A stretch of 64,000 nt of DNA from Niabella agricola (GTDB taxonomy: Bacteria; Bacteroidota; Bacteroidia; Chitinophagales; Chitinophagaceae): NCBI RefSeq assembly GCF_021538615.1, contig NZ_JAJHIZ010000003.1, positions 2,108,001 to 2,172,000 on the forward strand. The letters run 5' to 3'. Below are positions 42,101-50,270 of the stretch, one piece after another. Both the position numbers and the translations under genes were made by a program. The notes below the pieces were generated by a model. That model saw only the letters and a list, made by a program, of their open reading frames with translations. It ran no database searches and was not told the origin of the DNA. Each line of letters begins with the position of its first letter. Positions within the stretch are counted from its first letter, which is position 1.

Positions 42101-42368
42101 CAACCCGTACCGTATCCATGCCTACATAGGTAAACAGCAGCGTAACTCCCGGACCAGTCTTAATGGCATACCGGCCGTTCTGATCCGAAAGAATGGCATT
42201 GGTGGTACCCTCCACGTTTACGGTAACGCCATCCAATGGCGCATTACTTCCTTCCTGTGTAATGGTACCGGTAATGGTTTTTGTTTGCGCCTGCACCCGA
42301 GCGAGGGTTGCTCCTGCAAGCAAAAAACAAAGCAGCAGGCTTACAGACAGCAGGTTTCTTTTTTTCAT
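39156..42368 (-). CDS. SusC/RagA family TonB-dependent outer-membrane receptor
   Basis: Imports oligosaccharides across the outer membrane using TonB energy. It is about 1070 residues. Signal peptide (NLLSVSLLLCFLLAGATLA), then an N-terminal carboxypeptidase-regulatory-like domain (ITGTITQEGSNAPLDGVTVN), the TonB box region MDEVVVVGYGTQKKSNLTGA, plug domain and a 22-strand barrel ending in SSLSFGLNLTF. ATG at 42368 is chosen rather than a TTG nine bases earlier. It follows the NagB-like gene by about 90 bases and precedes SusD by 9. Confidence 0.96.
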   Translation of the reverse strand: MKKRNLLSVSLLLCFLLAGATLARVQAQTKTITGTITQEGSNAPLDGVTVNVEGTTNAILSDQNGRYAIKTGPGVTLLFTYVGMDTVRVGTGASSTIDVVMKLSKTSMDEVVVVGYGTQKKSNLTGAVDVISGERLKDRAANNVGDLIKGASPNLNISMNMRGGEPGSAANWNIRGMGSIQGDASPLILVDGVEMNINNVDPEAIESVSILKDASASAIYGSRAPFGVILITTKKGSRTGGVNIQYTNNLSWNSPVRLPSFVDSYTWATAYNQAAANAKATAVYSEEQMKRIQDYINGAYPYEYNPDKPIDNLFGGRRDGNANNDWPHLLMRDYAFNQKHNLNVSGGNDRNQYWLGGGYVNENGLYEWGNDSYKRVNFIGNYNTTITSWLKFNSSVKYASGKTDYPIGYTTVGREHFFNGLLTFAPMMPFYNINGTVQSPLVRYLQGTGRDKGYTNDFFITLGGELEPVKGWKTILSYNYNNQGYRSTSNPRPVPVELGTGQFANIGKPVAGYASAFSQNIYTLINGTTSYERKVNRHYFKALAGYEQEYRYYTGLSGSGANLVNVDVPSISGSLGTRVVSDQIYHWATQGVFGRLNYNFDERYLIEFSARYNGSSRFAPGKRWGFFPAGAIGYAISKERFWEPIKAYVNTLKLRASYGALGNQNIISTGLLNEQNYRYLATIPTGSQLNWIIDGVRPPFANVPLLKSADLTWETITSFNAGIDAAFLNNRLNLTADWYKRITDDMVGPALSLPYQIGATAPPTNNAKLSTTGFELVLSWKDQVSPRFGYNASVSFGDNRSVILQYRNDKEGIDTWYRGKQVGEIWGLVSDGLIQREGEPMADQSKYWSTWGPGDMKYKDVNGDGIINDGQRSLSNHGDLVVIGNNQPRYNIGITGGVNWRQFDFSMFWQGVGKQDYYPGTDSPVFWGLTTAWGGSAVFKNSPNLDYWRPADETNILGPNTDAYLAKPYFTAETNKNRLVQSRYLLNAAYLRLRNVQLGYTLPADLLRRVKISNLRVYLSGENLLLITSVPKVFDPETMIASDRSFGGYQTAGMIYPQTSSLSFGLNLTF

Positions 42369-42460
42369 GAGTAACAAATTTTTGTTAAGTATTCGTTCAT
42401 TCTTTGTTCTTTAGCAAGCGCAATGCGGCAATCCGTTTATGAATCCTGCCGCGTCCGAAG

Positions 42461-43237
42461 TCAGCCCGGCTCAAACAACCGTTCATCCAGCAACCGGGCG
42501 CTCGCTTCATCCAGGAACATGAACACTCCCGGATGTGTTCTTAAAATAGTGGATGGATATTCCGGGCTTATTTTTTTGTAGAACGTATTGTATACGGCCG
42601 CCGCTTTTGAAGCAGCAGGAACCGTACAGTACAAAAAGCGGCCTTTCATCAATGCGGGAATGGTGACGGTTAGTGCCCTGGCCGGCACATCAGCTAAGGC
42701 GCTAAAACAACCATCATTCACCTGCTGCTGTCTGCAGACACCATCCAACGTCACTATTTTAACGGTTTTCATGTCCTCAAAATCCGCCACAGGCGGATCG
42801 TTAAAAGCCAAGTGCCCGTTTTCACCAATACCCAGGCAAACAATATCCGTAGGGTGTTCATGGAGTAGCCGGGTATAACGGGCACACTCGCCTTCCGGGT
42901 CGGGTACGTTACCATTCATATAGTGAACGGTTCGCAACGGTACGCGGCCAAACAGCCGGTATTGCAGAAAATGTCCAAAACCCTGCGGCGCATCAGCCGG
43001 CAACCCTATATATTCGTCCATGTGAAAGACATTAATACGCGTCCAGTCAATATCCTGCAATAACAGGGCGGCCAGGAATTCGTTTTGAGAGGGCGCCGCT
43101 GCAAAAATGATGTTAACCTCTTCCTGCTGTTGTAGCAGCCGGCCGATTTGTGAGGCTACGGCCAATGCGGCCGCCAAGCCCATCGCCTGACGCGTGGCAT
43201 ATTTTTTTACCCGCATCATTCTGTTGACGTCTTCCAT
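42461..43237 (-). CDS. nagB: Glucosamine-6-phosphate deaminase-like protein (NagB family)
   Basis: Probably converts glucosamine-6-phosphate to fructose-6-phosphate plus ammonia. It is 258 residues. The family motifs are FHMDEYIGLP (the catalytic Asp region) and CLGIGENGHLAFNDPP with the ring-opening histidine. The related 6-phosphogluconolactonases lack this GHLAFND motif. Its place directly before susC suggests that the imported glycan contains amino sugars. The regulator gene lies upstream in the same direction, with a gene remnant between. A galactosamine-6-phosphate isomerase-like specificity is possible. Confidence 0.85.
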   Translation of the reverse strand: MEDVNRMMRVKKYATRQAMGLAAALAVASQIGRLLQQQEEVNIIFAAAPSQNEFLAALLLQDIDWTRINVFHMDEYIGLPADAPQGFGHFLQYRLFGRVPLRTVHYMNGNVPDPEGECARYTRLLHEHPTDIVCLGIGENGHLAFNDPPVADFEDMKTVKIVTLDGVCRQQQVNDGCFSALADVPARALTVTIPALMKGRFLYCTVPAASKAAAVYNTFYKKISPEYPSTILRTHPGVFMFLDEASARLLDERLFEPG

Positions 43238-43321
43238 TTCTTATTGATTCAATTAAATAAGCATTGCAGCACCCAGGCTTATAAGCCGGCCTCCTCACAC
43301 AGGCACGTAAAATACCCGTTC

Positions 43322-43573
43322 TTATTCCTTTGTTGAGTATCCATTTCCCGAAGCCAGTACCTCCCTATTAACAGGCCAGTCCCCGGTGCCTACCTTGTCG
43401 TTGCTCACAAAGGCATGCATTTCTACATCCATTCTTCTATAAGAGGTGCGTCCGGTATAGGGCATTTCATATAATGATTTCCATTCGTAATGGGCAAAAA
43501 CAATCGCGTCCCGGGCGTCTTGGTTAAAATTAAACTACCCGTTCTGTATCCCTTGAGCGGATCCCGCAATCAT
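43322..43573 (-). pseudogene. Unrecognised coding remnant with an in-frame stop
   Basis: One minus-strand frame reads from ATG at 43573 as MIAGSAQGIQNG, then TAG, then continues FNFNQDARDAIVFAHYEW, KSLYEMPYTGRTSYRRMDVE, MHAFVSNDKVGTGDWPVN and REVLASGNGYSTKE to a TAA at 43322. The composition is protein-like over 70 codons after the stop, without a proper start. It looks like the end of a decayed gene between the regulator and nagB. I cannot name the family. Confidence 0.45.
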
Positions 43574-43593
43574 TGTTTCAAAAAACGCAAATT

Positions 43594-44754
43594 TTATTTA
43601 AGGAATGCGAATTTCTTCTGGTAGTCTGTAGGCGTGTAGCCCTTCATTTTCTTAAAGATGCGCGAAAGATTCCTTGAATCGTTGAAGCCAGATTGAATGG
43701 CCAGGTCCAGCAGTGACCGTTCGGGCTGGGCCAATAAAAGATCGGCAAAATAGTCGATCCGCAGTTTTAATATGAACTGGTAAAGCGAAATGTTCATTTC
43801 TTTTTTAAACTTGGTTTCAAGGCTTCTCCTCGAAAGCGGCACTTTCCGTGTGAGCGCCTCAATCGTAATAGGCGTGGTAAAAGAGGTTTCGATATAACGA
43901 AGTATTTCCTGTATATACTGATTGGTCACATTGTATTTTTCTGTAGATCTCCTTAAATCAAAACGCACCGGGTTTACCACAATATTGCGGGGGGCGGTGT
44001 GCGCTTTTGTAACCAATTGATGCAGGACCCTTCCGGTTTCGTACCCACCCTTTTCCACGTCTAATTCTATGGATGAAATGGGTGGATCGGACAAATTACA
44101 GATCAGCTCGTCGTTATCCACACCAAGCAGGGAGATTTCTTCCGGAATGGCAATGCTGTTCAGTTTACAGGTCAGTGACACCTGCAAGGCAAAATGATCG
44201 TCGCAGGCAAAAAGTGCAACGGGCTTTGGAAGCGAAAGTAGCCACTGATCCAGCTTTTCATGACTGCTGCCCCACTCTTCCCCGTTCAATGCTTCGGTTT
44301 CAAAATAATAAAAGTTCCCCCCGTTTTTTTCAACCTCCGCTTTATACCCTTCTGCACGCTCCATTGACCATACCACTCCTTTATTTCCATAAAATGCAAA
44401 GTTGCGGTAGCGGCGTTGCAGGAAGAACCGGGCGGCAATCATACCGGTACCCCTGTAATCTCCGGTAAGGTTCGAAAAACAGGAGCTTCTCATTTTATAG
44501 TTTTGTACAATTACAGGAACCTTCAGGCATTTGAGAAAGCTGGTACCTTCTCCGTCGCCATGTGCGATGACGGCATCTGCTTTCCATTTCCTTGCCCACT
44601 TTAATATGCCTTCCTTACCGTGCAGTGTTTTGTAATACGAGGGCAGCCGGTAAAACAGCCAGGGGCCATAGTCTTTGGAATACTGTACCAGGCCCCGCAG
44701 CAGGCGCCTGCTGAACTTACTGGAGTGGTCTATTAATAATAATATCCTGATCAA
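43594..44754 (-). CDS. XylR-like AraC family regulator with periplasmic-binding-type sensor domain
   Basis: A 386-residue regulator that likely senses a sugar and activates the downstream nagB-susC-susD genes. The N-terminal LacI/PBP1-type ligand domain (about 1-275) includes LLIDHSSKFSRRLLRGLVQYSKDYG and LLGVDNDELICNLSDPPISS. The C-terminal AraC domain (about 285-386) has RYIETSFTTPITIEALT and FNDSRNLSRIFKKMKGYTPTDYQK. The best start, by comparison with XylR-type proteins (MIRILLLIDHS), is a TTG codon at 44754; no upstream ATG fits. Its arrangement matches a local glycan-locus regulator. Confidence 0.9.
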   Translation of the reverse strand: MIRILLLIDHSSKFSRRLLRGLVQYSKDYGPWLFYRLPSYYKTLHGKEGILKWARKWKADAVIAHGDGEGTSFLKCLKVPVIVQNYKMRSSCFSNLTGDYRGTGMIAARFFLQRRYRNFAFYGNKGVVWSMERAEGYKAEVEKNGGNFYYFETEALNGEEWGSSHEKLDQWLLSLPKPVALFACDDHFALQVSLTCKLNSIAIPEEISLLGVDNDELICNLSDPPISSIELDVEKGGYETGRVLHQLVTKAHTAPRNIVVNPVRFDLRRSTEKYNVTNQYIQEILRYIETSFTTPITIEALTRKVPLSRRSLETKFKKEMNISLYQFILKLRIDYFADLLLAQPERSLLDLAIQSGFNDSRNLSRIFKKMKGYTPTDYQKKFAFLK

Positions 44755-44870
44755 TTTACGATAAATATTTTTTTACCCTGCCAGAGAATTCAATTTATGT
44801 TTTGCAGCAGGCCGGAGCCTGCAACCCGCAGCCCGTGCAATTCCGTTATCCGCACCAGGCGACCAGGGAA

Positions 44871-45158
44871 TCAGGCCCAGCGCTGCATCAGCAACTCAAG
44901 CTCCTCTTCATAAGATTGGGCGGGCATAACAGCACCTGCGCGGCGGTACCAGTAACTGGCATTCCATTCATCGCCTTCTACCCGGTGCAGCCAGGCATGC
45001 AGCCGGTCAAAGTCGGGTTCCCCCTCATGATCCTGGGCCACCTGGTGCGCTGCTTCCCAGTTACCTTTTGCAGCATACCAAAGGCCCTGCTGCAGGGAGC
45101 TGAAACTGGTCGGCGGCGCATCGGATAGTAATGATGTTTTAAATTCTTTATACGACAT
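44871..45158 (-). CDS. Small conserved protein of unknown function (WEAAH-type)
   Basis: A 95-residue soluble protein with a compact Trp/His-rich helical pattern: LQQGLWYAAKGNWEAAHQVA, LHAWLHRVEGDEWNASYWYR and RAGAVMPAQ. I recall small conserved proteins of this kind in diverse bacteria, but no function is known to me; the two helical hairpins resemble TPR units. ATG at 45158 is chosen because a promoter at 45179-45209 lies upstream of it, whereas the longer frame to 45209 would start inside the promoter. Confidence 0.75.
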   Translation of the reverse strand: MSYKEFKTSLLSDAPPTSFSSLQQGLWYAAKGNWEAAHQVAQDHEGEPDFDRLHAWLHRVEGDEWNASYWYRRAGAVMPAQSYEEELELLMQRWA

Positions 45159-45178
45159 TTTAGCTGTTTTTGACCTAT

Positions 45179-45209
45179 CAAAAGTACCGGTTTCAACGTC
45201 TTTAAACAA
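45179..45209 (-). promoter_or_regulatory. Promoter of the small WEAAH-type gene
   Basis: Minus-strand -33 TTG (45209-45207) and exact -7 box TACTTTTG (45186-45179) are separated by 20 bases. The predicted start near 45172 gives a leader of about 14 bases before ATG 45158. Confidence 0.7.
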
Positions 45210-45319
45210 TAGCAGGCACTGCCCTGTATGATCCTGCCGAAAATTTGACCCGCATCTGCTTATGCCCTAACTTTAGCGTTTTATCAATATACCACATCAC
45301 AAGTCCTTTCAAAGAAATT

Positions 45320-46219
45320 ATGAAAACGATACGTTCCGTTTACGTCCTGCTTATTTTTTCCCTGTTGACCAACTCCTGCACTTCAAAAACCACAACAGTA
45401 TCCGGAGATGCGGACCTTGTGGTATGCGGAGACGATAAGGTATTGCTGCTAAACAGCCGGAAATCAGTAACCACACCCGCCATTACCTGGCGCTGGCAGG
45501 TTTCGGAAGCCGGTACACTGCCTGCTGCATACCGGAAATGGATGGTGCCCCTGGACGAATGCAAGCCGGTAAAGAACCGGTCGGCCCTGCTGCTTACCTC
45601 ATCCGGCGGAGGAGTACTGTTGCTGGATATTAAAACCCGCAAACCGCTTTTTTACGCACATGTGCCCATGGCGCATTCCGCCGCCTTGCTGCCAGGAAAC
45701 CGGGTGGTGGTGGCCCTTTCCACGCACCCGCAGGGCAATAGTATTGAGCTCTATGCCGTGGATCAGCCGGAGCGTCGCCTGTTCAGGGATTCGCTTTATT
45801 CGGGCCATGGTGTGGTTTGGAACGAAAAATACAAGCGGCTTTTTGCATTGGGCTTCGATGAACTACGGGCCTATTCTTTAAAAGACTGGGAAGGATCAAG
45901 TCCGAAACTGCAACTGGAAGAACACTGGAAGCTCCCGTCGGATGGCGGGCATGATCTGTCTGCGACCGACGCTGAAAACATGATCGTTACCACGCATCAT
46001 CATGTGTATACGTTTCATATTCCCGCTGACCGTTTTAGCGAATTTGAACCTTTAAACGGCAGGGAAAATATCAAGTCTGTCAATTACAATCCCCAAACCA
46101 AACGCCTGTTATTTACCCAGGCGGAAGAAAGCTGGTGGACCTATCATATTTACCAGCAGAACCCCAACAGGACCATTACAATACCGGATATAAAACTCTA
46201 TAAAACGCGCTTTTTTTGA
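45320..46219 (+). CDS. DUF6528 family lipoprotein
   Basis: A 299-residue exported protein with lipobox LLTNSC (MKTIRSVYVLLIFSLLTNSC). The body is a beta-propeller-like series, for example DLVVCGDDKVLLLNSRKS, GGGVLLLDIKTRKPLFYAHV and AENMIVTTHHHVYTFHI, as in DUF6528 proteins found in Bacteroidota glycan loci. The function is unknown; the propeller suggests carbohydrate or protein binding. ATG at 45320 is chosen over 45245 as it begins the signal peptide. It is transcribed opposite to the flanking sugar genes, between the SusCD and fucosidase blocks. Confidence 0.8.
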   Translation: MKTIRSVYVLLIFSLLTNSCTSKTTTVSGDADLVVCGDDKVLLLNSRKSVTTPAITWRWQVSEAGTLPAAYRKWMVPLDECKPVKNRSALLLTSSGGGVLLLDIKTRKPLFYAHVPMAHSAALLPGNRVVVALSTHPQGNSIELYAVDQPERRLFRDSLYSGHGVVWNEKYKRLFALGFDELRAYSLKDWEGSSPKLQLEEHWKLPSDGGHDLSATDAENMIVTTHHHVYTFHIPADRFSEFEPLNGRENIKSVNYNPQTKRLLFTQAEESWWTYHIYQQNPNRTITIPDIKLYKTRFF

Positions 46220-46398
46220 GAAGCGGTTTGGAAATGCACCATGCCCTCCCAGGCCTACGGTTCTCTGGTTGATGTGGTCGTCCTGCACCGCGAACTAAAG
46301 TTTAGGTTGGCAGGGGCGATTGCTCTTACACCGTTCCGGATCTCATAAACAGTATGGCTTCCACATTTCCATATTCCCATTTCCAAATTATCTAACTT
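46220..46398. other. Convergent intergenic region with period-8 word repeat
   Basis: 179 bases between convergent genes. At 46363-46395 the words ACATTTCC, ATATTCCC and ATTTCCAA follow one another at 8-base spacing, like the runs at 26445 and 29408. No terminator hairpin is obvious. Confidence 0.45.
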
Positions 46399-47271
46399 TT
46401 ATATTGCGCCGGCATCGTAATCGGGGCAGGCACCTTTTTGCGTGGCAATAAAAGCGCCCAACCTGCAGGCAAACTCCAGCGCAGCTTCCGGGCTGCTACC
46501 TTTTTGCAACCTGGATAAAAAGCCCGCCAGAAAGGCATCGCCGCTGCCCACGGTATCTACAACCGCCACTTCGATCCCCGGGTGTTCATAAAAAGCTCCA
46601 TCGGTGTAATAGGCTGCCCCATCGGCGCCCCGCGTGATCATGATATCCCGGATGGAGAACCGGCGTCCCAACGCCGCTGCCTGTTCGCGCGTATTACCGG
46701 CAAAATGATACCAGCCACTGAGCAATTCCAGTTCGTTCTCGTTTAATTTTAAAACCGTAGCCTTATCCAGTAAGGCTTCAATGATTTCCTGCGTAAAATG
46801 TGGCGGACGCAGGTTGATATCCATGATCCTTGTTTTTGCTTGGGATAACAGGCTAAACAGGGTTTTGCGCGAATGTGCATTGCGGGCTGCCAGGCTCCCG
46901 AAAATAAACAACGCTGATGTCGCTACCGTTTCCGGCACACCTTCTGTAACATCAATAAAATCCCAGGCGACCGGAGCAATAATATCATATAGCATCTCGT
47001 AGTTTTTCCCGGGCGTAGCCAGCACCTTCCCGGTTGGATGGATGCTGTCGGTTTGGATTAACGTCGTATCCACATGATGCGCTTCCAGGAAACGGATCAA
47101 CCGCTCCCCTTCTTCATCCGCGCCTTTTTTTGAGAGCACACCGGTGCGGATACCCAGTTGATTCAGATGGTATGCTACATTCATGGGTGCTCCGCCCGGC
47201 TCTGAACCATCCGGCAGCACATCCCAGAGAATTTCACCAAAGCAAACTGCCGTAAAGGTTGGTTCCGTCAT
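46399..47271 (-). CDS. PfkB family carbohydrate kinase (fructokinase-like)
   Basis: Phosphorylates a sugar with ATP in the cytoplasm. It is 290 residues. The N-terminal signature VCFGEILWDVLPDGSEPGGAP followed by NVAYHLNQLG, and the catalytic motif DTVGSGDAFLAGFL (GxGD base Asp), place it in the fructokinase-like ribokinase group. It is the last gene of a leftward operon with two alpha-L-fucosidases and an aldo/keto reductase. The true substrate could be fructose, another ketose, or an L-fucose-derived sugar. Confidence 0.88.
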   Translation of the reverse strand: MTEPTFTAVCFGEILWDVLPDGSEPGGAPMNVAYHLNQLGIRTGVLSKKGADEEGERLIRFLEAHHVDTTLIQTDSIHPTGKVLATPGKNYEMLYDIIAPVAWDFIDVTEGVPETVATSALFIFGSLAARNAHSRKTLFSLLSQAKTRIMDINLRPPHFTQEIIEALLDKATVLKLNENELELLSGWYHFAGNTREQAAALGRRFSIRDIMITRGADGAAYYTDGAFYEHPGIEVAVVDTVGSGDAFLAGFLSRLQKGSSPEAALEFACRLGAFIATQKGACPDYDAGAI

Positions 47272-47327
47272 AACATGCTATGTTTCTCATTTAACGCGCA
47301 AAGTTCATACCAGCAACAACAATACCG

Positions 47328-48776
47328 CTAATACACGGCCAGGTTTGAGATCAACGGGCATGCTTTTGCATCGGCAATGCGTACGCGCAGCTTCCTGGTT
47401 GATATGGGGTCGATCTTTAAAATCCGTTTGTATCCGATCGTGGTTCCTGAAGCGATCTCCTTCCAGCTTCCGTTTATAGCTGCTTCTATTGTAAAACTGC
47501 GTACCCGCTGGCCTAGTGCAATGTATTCCTGCAACAGGATATAGCTGATCTTTTTTTCCGAAAGGAGATGTATTTCTATTTCACCTGATGTGATCCCGTC
47601 ATCTGTAGCCCAGTATGTATTATTATTTCCATCCGTGATCTTTGCGCCATTGTAAGCGGCCGCATTGCCCCGGGTATTGCTTACCACTACTTTTGCATTT
47701 TTTGCCAGGTTGCTGGTCAGCCGTTCATCCAGTAATTTTTTAAACCCTTGCAGGGAGGCTACATCCGTGGGATGAAAAACACCATTGCGGTCAGGGGGTA
47801 TATTCAGCAGCAGGTTTGATCCCCTTCCAACGGAGCTCAGATAGATCTCAAAGAGTTGCTCGGGGGTTTTTACTTTGCTATCTTCCGAAGCATGATAAAA
47901 CCATCCCGGGCGAATGGAAACATCCACCTCAGCCGGAATCCACCTGGTGCCATCGGCAGACCCGGTATTGAGCAACTTTTCAATACCAGCCTTGCCTGCA
48001 TACAGGGTATCCGGAGTAATGCTGTTCCAATTGGTTTCGCCGGCTATGCCTCGTTCATTGCCTACCCAGCGGATATCGGGGCCTGCATCGCTAAAGAATA
48101 ACACCTGGGGCTGCATGCTGCGCACCAGCTTTAAAGTAGTGGGCCAGTCATAATACGTAGCACCGTTGATCTTCCGTTTTTCCCTTGTTCCACCATAATA
48201 GCCGTCGCCTCCATTGGCACCGTCGAACCACATTTCAAAGATGGGACCATAATTGGTAAACAGTTCTTTTAACTGGTTGCGATAATAAGTAATATAAGAG
48301 GGCGTTCCGTAGTCTGAGCGGTTCCGGTCCCAGGGCGACAGGTATACGCCAAACTTCAATCCCGCTTTCCTGGCGGCATCGCTGGCCTCTTTTACCACAT
48401 CACCCTTACCATTTTTCCAGGAACTGTTCTTAACAGAATGCTCGGTGTATTTGCTGGGCCAGAGTGTAAAGCCATCATGATGCTTGGTGGTAAGGATCAT
48501 GGCTTTAAAACCGGTTTGTTTCAGCACCGATGCCCATTGGCCGGCATCTACCTTTGTTGGGTTAAAGATCTTTGGATCCTCATCGCCAAAGCCCCATTCT
48601 TTATCGGTGAACGTGTTGGTGGTAAAATGGATAAAGGCATAGGTTTCCAGCTGGTGCCAGGCCAGTTGCCGGGCAGAAGGTACAGGATGCACCGGTGCCG
48701 GAGGTGGTACCTTTTGACTGAAGCCGCATACCCATAACCCCATACAAAAAAATGAGCTGATTACAATTTTCTTCAT
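47328..48776 (-). CDS. Alpha-L-fucosidase, GH29, with C-terminal discoidin-like domain
   Basis: Hydrolyses alpha-L-fucosyl residues from glycans. It is 482 residues, with a signal peptide (ISSFFCMGLWVCGFS). The (beta/alpha)-barrel has FKAMILTTKHHDGFTLWPS and the nucleophile Asp185 in FEMWFDGANGG. Residues about 350-482 form a beta-rich F5/8-type (discoidin) domain (NNTYWATDDGITSGEIEI), as in GH29 enzymes that act on Lewis-type alpha-1,3/1,4 fucose; this specificity is suggestive only. The gene follows the other GH29 gene by 9 bases and precedes the kinase. Confidence 0.9.
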   Translation of the reverse strand: MKKIVISSFFCMGLWVCGFSQKVPPPAPVHPVPSARQLAWHQLETYAFIHFTTNTFTDKEWGFGDEDPKIFNPTKVDAGQWASVLKQTGFKAMILTTKHHDGFTLWPSKYTEHSVKNSSWKNGKGDVVKEASDAARKAGLKFGVYLSPWDRNRSDYGTPSYITYYRNQLKELFTNYGPIFEMWFDGANGGDGYYGGTREKRKINGATYYDWPTTLKLVRSMQPQVLFFSDAGPDIRWVGNERGIAGETNWNSITPDTLYAGKAGIEKLLNTGSADGTRWIPAEVDVSIRPGWFYHASEDSKVKTPEQLFEIYLSSVGRGSNLLLNIPPDRNGVFHPTDVASLQGFKKLLDERLTSNLAKNAKVVVSNTRGNAAAYNGAKITDGNNNTYWATDDGITSGEIEIHLLSEKKISYILLQEYIALGQRVRSFTIEAAINGSWKEIASGTTIGYKRILKIDPISTRKLRVRIADAKACPLISNLAVY

Positions 48777-48785
48777 ATCCTGTTT

Positions 48786-50228
48786 TTAGTCATTTACAAA
48801 AGAAAAAGCCAGTGCTGCTGTCTGGTTCATCGTCTTTAGCTTCGCAGGCACCTGAAGTGTTACCAGATCTCCGGTTACTGTCCATTTCACTTTTTCCCCG
48901 GTTGCAACCGACCGTATCACCGATCCTTTCCGCGGAAGGTTGCCCTGCCATTGGATCGATACCGGCAGTTCCGGCTCCTGAATCAATGTTATGGCATAGG
49001 TGGTTTTTCCGTCTTTCGAACGGGTAAAGTAGGTTTGGCCACTGTGATACTGCTCAATGGACCGGGTATTATAAATGGCCGCACCGTTTTCTTTCAGCCA
49101 CCGGCCGATCTCGTTCAACCGGGAAACCGCTTCAGCTGTTAAGGTTCCATCTGCCTGCGGCCCCACACCCAATAATAGGCTGCCCCCTTTGGCCACAATT
49201 TCCACCAGCGTATGGATCACTTTCGATGCCGGCTTCAGCCGGTCGCCCGGTACATACCCCCAGGCACCGCCCAGGGTCATACAGCTTTCCCAGGGATTGT
49301 TGATCCGGTGATCCGGCACCCGCTGCTCCGGTGTCTGATAATTTTCATAGGGGCCATGAACGGTACGATCCACCATCAGGATGCCCGGCTGCGCTTCCCG
49401 GGCCATGGCTGCGATCTTTGGCATATCGATATCCTGCCCCGATTCCGGGATCCGCATCCCCCATGCCCGCACCTCTTCTGTTACTGTGGAGATGGGCCGT
49501 ACCCATCCTCCATCCAGCCAGAGAATGTCCATACGCCCATAATTATGCATCAGCTCACTGATCTGGCTATAAGTGAAGTCTTTAAATTTCTGCCATCTCC
49601 AGGGAAACTTTTTGATATCATAATTCACATTCCGGTCCGGCGTTGCATACATCGGCCACCAGTAGTTCTCATTATGCCAGTCGGGCTTGGAAAAATAGGC
49701 CCCGATCATAAAGCCTTGTTTGCGGAATGCATCAAATACATATTTTGCCACATCGGCTTTGGGATTGTTTGCAAACGGGCCGTTGGAGATCTTAAAATCC
49801 GACTGTTTGGTATCAAACATATTAAACCCGTCATGATGCTTGGTGGTAAACACCAGGTACCGCATGCCGGCGGCTTTTGCGGCAGCAGCCCACTGATCGG
49901 GATTGAACCGAACGGGATTAAAATCTCTCCTGAGTCCCCAATACCACTGTTTATAAGTATCATAGGGAATCGTGCTGTCGCGCCCGATCCAGTCTTCCGA
50001 ACAAATGGACCAGGATTCTATAATACCCGGCACCGCGTATAAGCCCCAGTGGATGATCATTCCGAACTTCTGATCCTGCCACTGATCCAGTTTTTGTTTT
50101 ACAAGCGGATCTGTAGGCCACTCATACAGGGTCGATTGTTGATGGATACCCTGCTCCTGTGCACCGGCCGTTGTACACAAGCACCATATACCTGCAAGCC
50201 CTGCCGCCTTTTTTATTTTCCTCCACAT
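48786..50228 (-). CDS. Alpha-L-fucosidase-like GH29 enzyme, second of a tandem pair
   Basis: A 480-residue exported hydrolase with signal peptide (WRKIKKAAGLAGIWCLCTTAGA). GH29 segments are WQDQKFGMIIHWGLYAVPGI, YLVFTTKHHDGFNMFDT and the likely nucleophile Asp in MDILWLDGGWV (about 239). It is only distantly similar to the downstream GH29 protein and lacks a discoidin domain, so the two probably take different linkages. ATG at 50228 is preferred as the signal-peptide start; 50240 is also in frame. The aldo/keto reductase gene is 30 bases upstream. Confidence 0.88.
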   Translation of the reverse strand: MWRKIKKAAGLAGIWCLCTTAGAQEQGIHQQSTLYEWPTDPLVKQKLDQWQDQKFGMIIHWGLYAVPGIIESWSICSEDWIGRDSTIPYDTYKQWYWGLRRDFNPVRFNPDQWAAAAKAAGMRYLVFTTKHHDGFNMFDTKQSDFKISNGPFANNPKADVAKYVFDAFRKQGFMIGAYFSKPDWHNENYWWPMYATPDRNVNYDIKKFPWRWQKFKDFTYSQISELMHNYGRMDILWLDGGWVRPISTVTEEVRAWGMRIPESGQDIDMPKIAAMAREAQPGILMVDRTVHGPYENYQTPEQRVPDHRINNPWESCMTLGGAWGYVPGDRLKPASKVIHTLVEIVAKGGSLLLGVGPQADGTLTAEAVSRLNEIGRWLKENGAAIYNTRSIEQYHSGQTYFTRSKDGKTTYAITLIQEPELPVSIQWQGNLPRKGSVIRSVATGEKVKWTVTGDLVTLQVPAKLKTMNQTAALAFSFVND

Positions 50229-50270
50229 AACAGCAATCATTCTTATTTATTGGTTAATGTATCCGGTTGC

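Noticed and set aside
49212..50042. 276-codon plus-strand frame
   Set aside because: It is antisense to a GH29 gene with recognisable catalytic motifs.
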